This document shows, in pieces, positions 1 through 9,488 of a stretch of DNA of 64,000 bases (its first letter is position 1; every line of letters starts with the position of its first letter). The notes beneath the pieces are model-generated. The model did not search any database and was not told the DNA's origin. It was given only the letters and a program-made list of their open reading frames with translations. The position numbers and the translations under genes were made by a program. The DNA is from Apricaphanius iberus. Lineage: Eukaryota; Chordata; Actinopteri; Cyprinodontiformes; Aphaniidae. The stretch is taken from positions 156,580-220,579 of the forward strand of contig JAPXFQ010002762.1 of the NCBI GenBank assembly GCA_028564705.1, written 5' to 3'.

Positions 1-1015
1 GAAAACACTGTGAACAAAGTTAACAGCTGAAATAATAGCAAAAAATACACCTGGAGAGTAGTAGAAGAGTAAAGTAGAAGAGTTAAAGGTTGAATATGGA
101 ATTTTTTTTCTTAAAAGCTATTTATATAAAAAAGTTTAGAGGTGCGCAGAATAAAACTTTACAATTTCTTTAAAAAATGATATTTTATCTAAATGCATAA
201 TAAAAGATTTGTTTTTACAGGAACAATACTGTACTTATATTTACGTATTCTAGCCATTGTCGGGCGCCATTGCGTGTTGCCAAATACTTTTGTAAACAAC
301 CGCTTGGAGCAGTCAAGCTGCTGTGTCTGAGCCCCATAGATTTCGTTATCCTTTTCAGAAAAGGAGCAACCTTACAAGATCTAAATCCAGAGTTACTTTA
401 GGTGAAGCCTACAACAGACGGACAGAAATTAAAAACTTTCACGACATCAGTTTCTCATGGATAGGTAAGATAGTTTTCATGTTCATGTTTGTAAATGAGA
501 AGTGGTTCTCAAACAGTTTAACTGCACAAATAAAGGTTTAAAAAGAAAAAAAGCTGTCTGTTAAACAGCTTTGAAATACTTATGACGTTATGACGTTGAT
601 CCTAGATATGAGAGCACTGATCATGACTGATCAACTCCACACCGATTAAAATCCTCCTGCTCTGTACCAGTATAGGAGGTTCAATTTCACAGCTTCAGTG
701 AGTGGCTATTATAAAGACTGTTCTAGCCAGCTTTCTTTATTGACATAGCTCTCCGACCATACACCTTAGTCAAATACGAACACTGTGAAATCTTTTGGGG
801 GTTTATGTAAATTCTAAAGTATTAATGATTACTTTTATAGAGAACTCAGCCTCCTGGTCATGGGTACGAACCTGGCATCTGCACAGCTTAAAATGATGTT
901 TTGTTGTTGCATCTTCAATCTTGTGCCCAATATTCCATATTCAACTTTTAAGAAAAGTGGTCAGTCTGTTCTCCAGAAGTCTACGCCTATAGCAGCATAA
1001 ACACCACTCTGTAAA
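1..1015 (-). mobile_element. Antisense L2-like LINE fragment, split by a DNA element
   Basis: Bases 1-82 and 952-1015 resemble, in order, the stretch near 45420-45540 at the 3' side of antisense L2 copy B: a 'ctggagagtagtagaagag' block, then a 'gtcagtctgttctcc' block, then 'cctatagcagcataa'. The two pieces are separated by a TTAA-flanked insertion. Only 3' UTR-like sequence is present, with no coding motif. The fragment runs off the left edge of the window. The family assignment rests on this internal comparison. Confidence 0.55.
87..947. mobile_element. TTAA-flanked DNA transposon (Kolobok- or piggyBac-like, non-autonomous)
   Basis: The two ends form a terminal inverted repeat: left AGGTTGAATATGGAAT, right (reverse complement) AAGTTGAATATGGAAT. 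A TTAA lies directly outside each end (83-86 and 948-951). Removing the element and one TTAA rejoins the flanking L2-like sequence, so the boundaries are well supported. TTAA target duplication is typical of the Kolobok and piggyBac superfamilies. The 861-bp element carries no transposase. It has one short open stretch, about 323-466, ending at a GTAAG donor-like site; it could be a remnant or captured exon, and I do not recognise it. Confidence 0.7.
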
Positions 1016-2186
1016 CTCCAGAGGCTTAAACCTACTTCATAGGGGTGGTAATACTTACGGGTGTTCAGGCAGTGAAGTACATTTGATCAACAGAGTAGAT
1101 CTGTGAGTCATAAAAGGTTTTAAGACCATACATAAAATCAGTTAAAATGCTAGTTACAGGACAATATATTACAACTAGCTCAGAGAAAACAAACTATTAT
1201 TCTGCTAAACAAGAAAAATAAAGTACCAGTTCATGCAAACCTAAATCCAGAGCAAACAACCCCTGGTCTCTTGGTCTATGAAAAATAAAAATAAAATAGA
1301 AAAAATACTTAAAAGATTCTCCAAGACACATCATTTTTAAACTTTATATTTGTAATGATCTAAAATGTCATATTGACTACCTTATGTAATTTTTTTTTGA
1401 TAGATGCAACAACTATCAAAAGCCATGTATGTGAAAGTTTATGTTCAAGACGTGTTCTTTATTATATATTTTTGATAAATCTACATTTAGATTTGAACTC
1501 TACACTTTTTTTAAGCCAGTAACAAAAAACACCTGCAGCATGAGGGTGTTTTGGCTTATATCTTCAAGACAAACATCAGAAAAACTGCAATATGGTGCAG
1601 TGGGAATATTTGCAGATCACAACTATCTCTGCCAGTTGTAAGCAGAGATGTAAACACCTTTGGATGTGATGATCTGTTTCTATTTCGCTCCAAATCGTTT
1701 ATCTAGTAGACACCGCTGTGTTTGCAGGATAGTATTTGACTGTCAAAGGTTATTCAGCTATTTGTTCTGTTATTTTAAATCCGGAATTCCATCCTAAGGA
1801 GCAGTACATTTAATCTGTAGAAGGGGTAGTTTGAGACAGACAATTAATAACCCAATCTGTCACAGTGGCCATTTTCTCATTGATAATCAACTTTACTACC
1901 ATAGGAAGTGGAAAAGTCTCAATGTAGAATATTTGACTACAATATAGGTGTACACCATGATGATTCTATTAAATGATTTAATTTTTCCACATCCTATTTT
2001 TTTTTTGTATCTATTCCTGTGGACCAGAGTTGTACTATGTCTAAAAATGCCCTATCATGCAAAGCTAATTTTATTCACATAGATCAAAGGACAAAAATTA
2101 ATAATGATAATAATAACAAATAATAATAATAATAATAATGGACTCACGACCTGTCCAGTACACTGGCTCTTACTCAATGCCTGCAG
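1016..2186. other. AT-rich non-coding stretch
   Basis: No reading frame with recognisable motifs on either strand. Only scattered A/T runs and an AAT microsatellite near the end. I see nothing else here. Confidence 0.5.
2098..2140. repeat. (AAT)n microsatellite
   Basis: Imperfect trinucleotide array of ATA/AAT units, with one break at 'aacaa'. Simple repeat with no associated gene. Confidence 0.85.
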
Positions 2187-2762
2187 AAGATAATGAATTA
2201 ATCAATCAAACTTTATTTATAAAGCAGTTTTCAAACTTCGTAGCTTCTCAAAGTGCTTTACAGATTAAAATGACCCCACAAACCCCACCCTTCCCTAACC
2301 CAAAATAAAAACATCATCACAACTATAACTATGCCCCCCCCCCCATCACCCCCCACGGCAACCCAACCCATCTCCCATGCACACACACACATAAACGCAA
2401 CAGTAAACAAAAGCAACCCCAGAGGAGGGAGGGATGGTACCCCCACCTCCACCCAAGCACTAACAGATTGGCCTATATCCGATCGAAGAGGTCATCAGCC
2501 CCTCTGCCGTCTGTCTGCAGCTCCCGGCACACATCCGGGTACATCCTACATTCCATGTTTCACAAGTTAAGCCTGTCTCAGATAGCCTCTATCTTCAGTG
2601 ATTTGTGCCGGCACTCATTGCTCTCTCATCTCGCCCCCAGTGGCAGACCCAAGCTCCCGGTCAGGCCCCTTGGATTTTTCCCACCGAGCCTTCTAGCCCT
2701 GAAGCCTCTGATTTTCTGGCGACAGAGGAAAAGGAAAATAAAATCATTGTTTTGAAATCGCA

Positions 2763-3128
2763 TCACTGAAGCCCGAGTGTACCCTGTGTCAGCAATAGAG
2801 TCCCGCTACCGGAATCATGACACACCATGAGTCTGTGTCCTGCATTTGGGAATGATAAGGAGACGGCTGCCTGAGGAGTGCAGAGACTGCGAGGGTTCAT
2901 ATGGTAAAAGCAAGGCCCAAGACAATTAAGACACTTAAAAACCATTAAAAGAACTTTAAAGTCGATCCTAAGACATACAGTGAGCAAATGCAGTGATTTT
3001 AAGACCGGTGTAATGTGTTCCCGCCTCCAGGTCTTCATCAGGACACGAGCTGCTGATTTCTCTAAAAGCTGTAAACTTGAGGTAGTCTTTTTGGGAAGAC
3101 CAGAAAGCAGGGCATTACAATACGTCAC
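2763..3128 (-). pseudogene. L2-like reverse transcriptase, C-terminal remnant
   Basis: The antisense translation contains YCNALLSGLPKKTTSSLQLL, then 'SAARVLMKTWRREHITPVLK', then 'SLHLLTVCLRIDFKVLLMVF'. This is the conserved region after the RT palm in L2/CR1-type LINEs and lines up with the C-terminal part of ORF2 in copy C ('[20 protein letters not shown]...'). The reading frame degrades after about residue 75, where the family normally continues to a terminal 'TRLKTFLF' block. It is a dead fragment of the LINE spanning 2187-5040. Confidence 0.7.
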
Positions 3129-3594
3129 AATTCAGCTCAGAGTCAAATATCACACCCAGGTTCTTCACTTGTAAAGATGGATTAAAAGATAGTAATTGTA
3201 GTTTTGCTAAAAGTTTCTCTCTCTGAGCCTCAGGACCGATAATTAAGACCTCCGTTTTGTCCAAGTTGATCTAGAGAAAGTTTTCTGCCATCCAGGATTT
3301 GATGTCTAAAATGCAGTTAAAAAGTTAATCCATTGGCCGTGTGTCATCAGGAGACATGGAGATGTACAACTGTGTATCATCAGCATAACTGTGAAAGTTA
3401 ACTCCATGTCTTCTGATAACACTGCCAAGAGGGAGCATATACATGAGCCAATGCAATGCATACAAAAAGCACTGGCCCTAAAACAGAACCCTGGGGAACA
3501 CCACATGTGATCTTATGGACCTTAGAAGAACAGGTATCTAAACTTACCATAACAGTCCTGTCTATGAGGTAGGATGTGAATCATTTGTGAACAG

Positions 3595-4549
3595 TGTTAG
3601 GGTAAAAAATAGTGGTTTAACCTAGAAAGAATCACACACAAGGGTCGGAGAGAAATTGAAGTTAAATGAGCTCTGCAGTGGGAGATAGAATAAAGTAAAG
3701 TTCTGCCGAGGGAGACCAGGAAGATGGTTGACCATTTGTCTGTTCTCCTCTCAGCTTCTCAGGCCATGTCCACACGTAGCCGGGTTTTTTTTTTAAACGA
3801 AGATTTTCCTCTGCTCCTTGAAAAAAAAATCTCCATCCACACGTAACCGGATAAATGCGTTTTTCAGCACATTCATAGACGTGGCAAACCTGTAGGGGGC
3901 AGTAGTTCTCCCCAGTCCTATCCGCCAAGAGAAACTTTATATCCTCTCTTCAGCACGCAGCAGTTATACAGCTTATAAAAGCAAACAAACAAGACGCGTT
4001 TTAACAATGGATGATACCAACACAGCTCTGAGGAAATAAATGCTGTTTTCTAGAGTAAACACAGGTCGCACATGAGGTGTTGGATCATTTTTTGTCGCGG
4101 AAAGTGGCGTTACGGCTCTTAAAACTCCGTTTTCACCGTCCACACGCAGATACCGAAAACGGAGAAAACGCAAATCTCCACTTTGGCCGGAGTTTTTAAA
4201 AAGCTTCGTTTTTGGTGCCGAAAACCTCCGGCTACGTGTGGATAACAGGCCAAACCGTAGAAAAATATCTCCGTTTTGGGAGATACCCGGCTACGTGTGG
4301 ACAGGGTCTCAGACAGTCTCCCAGCTCTATGTCCTGATTACACAGCTCTGTCTCCTGGTCTCAAAGGGCCCTCCCACTGCAGTCTCTCTTTATTTGCTCA
4401 AACTTCATTAGCATCTTAAAAGAACAGGGTGTCATACAAAGGAACATATGTTTGAAACCAAATGACATTTAAAAAGTACATTTAAACTTTGTGATAAAGA
4501 AATACACCCTAAGAAAATAAGAATACAACATTATTATTTTTCCCTAACA
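3595..4549. mobile_element. Probable solo LTR (TGTTAGGG...CCCTAACA)
   Basis: The insertion splits the antisense LINE. It begins TGTTAGGG and ends CCCTAACA, so it has the TG...CA ends of an LTR inside a short inverted repeat. Flanks are AACAG (left) and AACAT (right), a near-perfect 5-bp target duplication. Without the nested MITE (3763-4306) the LTR would be about 411 bp, a normal length. No gag or pol is present, so a solo LTR left by recombination is the simplest reading. A TIR-type DNA transposon is the alternative. The superfamily is not identifiable. Confidence 0.5.
3763..4306. mobile_element. MITE with 'GTCCACACGTAGCCGGG' inverted termini
   Basis: The left end reads GCCATGTCCACACGTAGCC and the right end, reverse-complemented, CCCTGTCCACACGTAGCC. 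TCTCAG occurs immediately outside both ends (3757-3762 and 4307-4312), a likely target duplication. Sub-terminal variants of the same motif recur inside ('ccatccacacgtaaccgg' near 3834, 'ccgtccacacgcagat' near 4137, 'ccggctacgtgtggat' near 4228), giving a nested fold-back pattern. No coding capacity. Superfamily not assigned. Confidence 0.7.
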
Positions 4550-5040
4550 AACATCATCAGAGAGGCAAATCTTTTTTAAACGGGATAAAAGTATAGTGTG
4601 GTCTACTGTACCAAATGCAGCGCTTAGATCCAGTAGAACCAACACTGTCACCTTTTTAGCATCATAGTGTAATCTAAAATAATTTAAAATCTTTAGGAGA
4701 GCCGTCTAGGTCCATGGTTCATCTTAAAACCAGACTGGAATTTCTCTAGGACATAATGAGCATTAATAAAATCATTAAGTTGAATAAAAACAAGTTTTTC
4801 CAAAGATTTTGCTTAAAAATGGTAAGTTGGATACTGGTTGGTAATGGTTTAAATCATTAAAATCTAAATTGCACATCTCAGCAGGGGCCTCACTATGAGA
4901 ACATAAAATATTACAGCAGATGGTATCTACCTTTCCTCTGAAGTGGTCGGAAAACTCCTCACAAAGAGTTTTTGAGTTTTTTTTAAAAAAGTATTAGAGG
5001 TATAATTTAGAATATTGATATAATAATAATTATGGAAAAG

Positions 5041-6298
5041 TATGCATTTTTGGAATTGCTTAAAGTGTTATTGTCTGATAACCAACAGATCTGTTATTGT
5101 CAAGTGGTATCTATTCTTGTGAGGTTGAACCCTGCATTCTTGCCCCCACTTGAAAGGGCAGCTTGCCTCTAAAGGTTTGGACTGGACTTCACTCAATGAC
5201 CAGGAATCAATTCTTTCTTTTCTTTCTTTTATATTTTGAAAGTTGCCATGGCCAAAAAGCAGGTGAAAAACCGACTCCTCTTTCCTTTTTTTTCCAAGCA
5301 AGCTTTAGTCCAGCAGTATCACTTTACCAGACCCAGTTTCTCCACACATTTTCACAGCCTGCTTACCATCGTGTGAGTTTCCACTTCTCCTATTCACCAG
5401 GTGGGAATGATCTAGTAATCACCTAGCTGCCCGCATACTGAAGCCACACCCAGTGCTGAAGCAAGGTTATCCTTTTCCATTCCTGACTTCTGTGAAATTA
5501 ACTAATAGTTGTATTTCTTACATAAAATGTTTCTTTTCTATATCATTTTGTAAACACACTCTTTCATGGTGCAATAATGTTGACTTCAATGTGTTACATA
5601 CCGATCCTAATATTTTTATGCTATATTGTCCAACACTTGTTTACATCAGTTCTTGAAACACTGCTTTGCTGTGAGTGCAGGTACTAAAGGATTACTGCGT
5701 ATATTCCATATTGAAATCCCGGTCTGGGTGAAACTCTTTAAATGTTTATGTGCAAGACAAATTGAGGGTAAATATTCATTGTTTCTCCTTCAAAAAACAC
5801 TCCCTCTGAAACTTGGATAGATCAGGAACATCTGATTTGTCACACAAATATGTCATCTTTTGGCAATCTTTTAGTCTACAAGAGAAGACAGCTGCATGAT
5901 TAAAATTCTCACACACTCTTGTAGTATAAGATACTTTAGGGCAGCTGGCTTATTATGGCATTCTGTTTCATGTCTTTGGAATAAATTAATCACAGTAAAG
6001 TTCTTCCCAGATCTCACATTGATTCACATCCCCTTCGGCATGTCAGGAAACTGCAGATAGAGATGAAACAAGAAGGGAAATAAATAGTCTTTTCGAAATG
6101 CAAGTTTATCTAATCAGCTCTGAAAAAAACCACAAAAAAAACAACGAGAGGTCAAAGAAAGGTCACAGAGAAGCTGAGCTGTTTTTGTCTCATTTAAACC
6201 ATCAGGTTTCAGCTGCTTATCTTTACTAACACAGAGCTGTGAGACACAGAACATTTTCATTATCAATTTTTATTATATCTTAAATATATGCGTTGACC
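5041..6298. other. Non-coding stretch, no recognised feature
   Basis: No domain, repeat family or RNA gene was recognised. Reading frames are short and lack motif content. AT-rich with scattered poly-T and poly-A runs. Confidence 0.4.
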
Positions 6299-6329
6299 CC
6301 ACTGACCCCATCAAACATGGGGTCAGTGG
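6299..6329. repeat. Perfect 13-bp inverted repeat (hairpin)
   Basis: CCACTGACCCCAT, a 5-base loop (caaac), then ATGGGGTCAGTGG. A perfect stem without a T-run after it. It lies about 250 bp upstream of the THAP exon. It could be a terminus of a decayed DNA transposon or a regulatory palindrome; the sequence does not decide. Confidence 0.75.
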
Positions 6330-6579
6330 TTTCAGACATACAGTACTCGGTCGCTGTTCATTTGATATGAAGAGTGACATCTGACCGCTTCATTTGTACG
6401 GTGGCGGGGTGAAGACGCTGAGCTTAAGGACAACGTCTTTCTATTACTCTGTACTCGATTGCTTCTTGAGGACCCGGATATGTGACCTAAAAAACTGAAT
6501 TTAAGACACTGGCAGAAAAAAACTGTAAACAAACTACAGTAGCTATCTGGCTATTCAAGAGTTTTCCAGCTTTGTGAAA

Positions 6580-6772
6580 ATGGTTGACTCGTGTTATGCC
6601 CTTGGGTGCACAAACGACCAATGTAAGAATAAAGACAGAGCCTTTTATCGCATTTCAAAAGATCCAGCTCAGAGGGAAAGAGGGATTTCTGCTCAGAGCG
6701 CAATGAAGAAAAACAAGGCTCGGAACCCGTCTCTCAATGGATTTGGCTCGTGCAGTGACCATTTCATTTCAG
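6580..6772 (+). CDS. THAP-type zinc-finger exon (first coding exon)
   Basis: From the ATG at 6580 the frame reads MVDSCYALGC..., a THAP domain start. The C2CH ligands are visible as Cys5, Cys10, Cys58 and His61 ('CSDHF'). The exon ends at 6772 directly before GTAAAT, the usual place for a splice donor just after the CxxHF block of THAP genes. THAP domains bind DNA and occur in host transcription factors and in P-element-like and Kolobok transposases. The invariant tryptophan of the domain (family pattern 'RERW' or similar) is glycine here (Gly35), and the region around residues 25-45 is poorly conserved, so zinc-finger function is doubtful. No downstream exon was recognised. It may be a decayed host or transposon exon. 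Confidence 0.6.
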
Positions 6773-6774
6773 GT

Positions 6775-8089
6775 AAATTCACCCGAACACATAATTTAAA
6801 GTAAACTTTTATATTATTATTTCTAGAGATTGTCATCAGTTGGAGTTGCTTTAATGTTGCCTGACCAATTACAACTTTTCGTAAATATAAACGTACAGCA
6901 AAACATGATTCAGGCTGATCAGACACTCAGATAGGATGTTTGAAAAGTGCTCTTTCAAAAAAAAACCCACAGTCATTAATCTAAACGGTAGACTATAAGG
7001 ATTAAAATAAATCGTTTCCATTCTAAAATGGCCTTACATTAGTTTAGAAAGACTAAAAATGTTTCTATATATTTTTCTATTACTTTGAACTACAATTATT
7101 ATAATAATGGACTGAGAAGAACACCAGTGAATCAGATCACTATGTTAAATCAGTGTTGTTATGAGGCTAATAGGGGATAAACTAGATATTTAACCACCAC
7201 CCCGCTCAAAGTAAAAGTCTTTGTCACTATGCACAAACATAATAAAAAATAAAATTGACACTGATTTAACCAGCACTTATTTTTAAAACACTGAAAAACA
7301 CACAAAGATACCTGGGCTTTTCATTTCTAAGTAAATGCCCACTCTAAGCGCAACAATCAAGTTTAAATGTTTTACTACCAGATCAGCTTAGTTGACATTG
7401 TTGATAATTGTATTCCATCTTTTCAGCCCCATTATGTTTTCCAGAGGAGCTATGGGAGTGAATCCCATGGATTCTCTTGCTTTTATGTGTTTTTTTAATT
7501 TTAATTTTGACCTTTTATACAATTTTGAATGCATGTTAACTGAGAAAACAAAAGCTGATAGCAGATGGCTGGGGCTCCTTCCATTCAGCTTCCAGCAGCT
7601 CTGCTGCAAAACACAGCGACGTGATCGTCACTGAAACATTTTAAACATACATGAATACAGCCCGAGGTCAAATCTGCTTATAGTTTATCACTACATTTAC
7701 AGAATGGCACCAAGAAGGGTAGCTAAGCTGTGTCCTTCAGCCCAGTAACATCTGTGGTAGCTAATAGCAAGCCCCAATGCTAACGGAAGTTGTAAACCAG
7801 TTAACAGAGAAACATGTTGATCTATAACCAGTTTGAAGAACTCCATTATTAATGTGGAGTGTGGGACCAGCGTTGCCATGGTGTAACTGACCAAGCTGCA
7901 TTTTTTCATGTAGAACTGATCAGGATCATTTGCATCCCACCAATAAAAATCAAAAACAAATCCAAACAGAAATAAAGAAAAAACAGAACCACAACCAGAA
8001 AACACTAACACAGAGTCTCAAAAATGTCCAGAACAGAAGAAATACAAAGCAACGCGAAAAGAGGAAATCAGGCAGAATTCTCTTACTCT
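6775..8089. other. Non-coding stretch, no recognised feature
   Basis: No further THAP-gene exon, repeat family or RNA gene was recognised. Several frames of 70-100 codons exist but are low in motif content and overlap on opposite strands. Confidence 0.4.
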
Positions 8090-8345
8090 GGAGCACAGAC
8101 TAGAGACTTGGACTAAGGAGCACATACTGGAGACTTGGACTTGGGAGCGCAGACTGGAGACTTGGACTCGGTAGCACAGACTGATGACTTGGACGTGGGA
8201 ACACAGACTGCAGGCTCTAGATCAGCGATGCAGACTGCAAGTTCTGCAACAGGAATGCAGACTGAAGGCTCTGGATCAGGAATGCAGACTCTGGAACAGG
8301 AACGCAGAGTGCAGGCTCTGGAAGTGCAGGCTCCGGGAAGACGCC
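8090..8345. repeat. Degenerate ~30-bp minisatellite
   Basis: About eight degenerate units on a 30-bp pattern, e.g. 'gagcacagactggagacttg', shifting to a 'gcaggctctggatcaggaat' variant. Because 30 is a multiple of three, several frames stay open across it and give repetitive peptides (antisense 'SKSPVCAP' units). The frames look like by-products of the repeat rather than a gene. It might derive from a repetitive gag-like or host protein segment; I cannot tell. Confidence 0.65.
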
Positions 8346-9244
8346 CCTTTGAGCCCTCCTGAAGAACGGTAGGAGCAGTTACTGAGCGCAAGCCATTCCG
8401 GGAATGGGTTGCCTTCTGGGACACAGGGAAGAAGCTGACCGGGTCCTTCTGTAGAGTGGTAGGAGCGACCATGGAATGGCAACGACGGCTAAAGGATTGT
8501 GGAACTGTGGAACAAACTGCCTCTTACCTTTGAGGCCCAACATCGGGGGGATAGAGGACCAACCGCGTACCCAGGTAATGTGAGTCTTTTGCCAGAGGCG
8601 AGTTTTTAGCTGCCATCATCTTAGGCTCCTCTAAGTGCTCTGCTGAGTCCAGTTAGCCGGGATCAAAAGGGACCGGCGGTTTGCGAACATTGCGCACTCA
8701 GGATTGATCAGGTAGACACACACAACACACTGGCGCTTCACATGCAGCACCTTTAAAAATTTCCCAAAAGCGCTTACAGAGATATCGGCTAGACGAGTGG
8801 GAAGAAGCCCATCCTTGGCTGCACACAGTCAATAAAGACAAATACAAGGCAAATAGTAACCTATGTCGCGCACTGAGAACACTCGCTGCACGGTAAGCAC
8901 ACAAGATCGCAGAAAACACACGTCTGTGAGGCTTATGCAACATATGGGCTAAAATATTCAGAACAGATTTAATCTATTGTGCATTTTCAAAGATGTCTCG
9001 TCCATGTGAAGTTTTATTTTTGTTGGATTAATTGTGGAGAATTTTGCTGTTTTTAAAGCCACTAGGCTTAGACATAGTCTATTAGTCAATAAATATAAAC
9101 CACAACTTAAAGAACAAATCATTGTAACGGTAATTGTTATGCATTGTTAGATTAAAATGAAACATATTTGGATGGGTTTCTGGCTGTTGAAATGTTATAA
9201 TTTAGAGAAATAGTCAATACATTTTAAGTGAACTTTGCATTACG
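8346..9244. other. Non-coding stretch before L2 copy A
   Basis: Nothing recognised. The sequence is less AT-rich around 8350-8900 than its flanks, which may mark another old element, but no terminus or coding motif was found. Confidence 0.35.
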
Positions 9245-9251
9245 AAAAAAT

Positions 9252-9488
9252 ATGTCTGACTCTGTCATTTTTTCTGGTCCCCTGCCTGATCGTACTACCG
9301 ATGACATGTAAAGCCGTATGCTGTCGTTTCACCTTTGGTTGTCAAGGTGGTGTCCAGAAGACGATGTGGGCTACATTGATAACTGGGGGACCTTCTGGGG
9401 AAAACCTGGACTGTTACGTAGAGATGGCATCCATGCCCTTCTTTCCAGGAACATTGATAGGGTTATCTCTAGTTCCCCAATGCCGTGA
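9252..9488 (+). pseudogene. L2 ORF1 (SGNH esterase), C-terminal remnant
   Basis: Corresponds to ORF1 of copy C from 'MSDSVIFSGPLPDRT' to the end. A TAC-to-TAA change creates a stop right after 'DDM'. About 20 bp are missing at the 'DGIHPTEDG' block, so the catalytic Asp-His block is shortened to 'DGIH'. The terminal UGA at 9486-9488 is followed by CAA and by ORF2 in the same frame, as in copy C. Confidence 0.85.

Larger units (their letters stand above)
2187..5040 (-). mobile_element. Antisense L2/CR1-type LINE, interrupted by a solo LTR
   Basis: The left edge carries a LINE-type 3' tail: 'atcaatcaaactttattt' followed by 'aaagtgctttacag', a common end of teleost L2-like elements. Antisense reverse-transcriptase sequence follows at 2763-3560 and resumes at 4550-5040. 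The text 'gcagcgcttagatccagtag' near 4620 is antisense of the RT region around palm motif A. The copy is split at 3594/4550 by an LTR-like insertion. It is more diverged than the L2 copies at 9.2, 45-49 and 54-59 kb and looks like a separate subfamily. The 5' half (endonuclease and ORF1) was not found. Confidence 0.65.

Noticed and set aside
2258..2570. Pro-rich and Val-rich frames on opposite strands
   Set aside because: Produced by C-rich and CA-rich low-complexity DNA.
8113..8472. 119-codon antisense frame
   Set aside because: It lies over the 30-bp minisatellite and its peptide is just the translated repeat.
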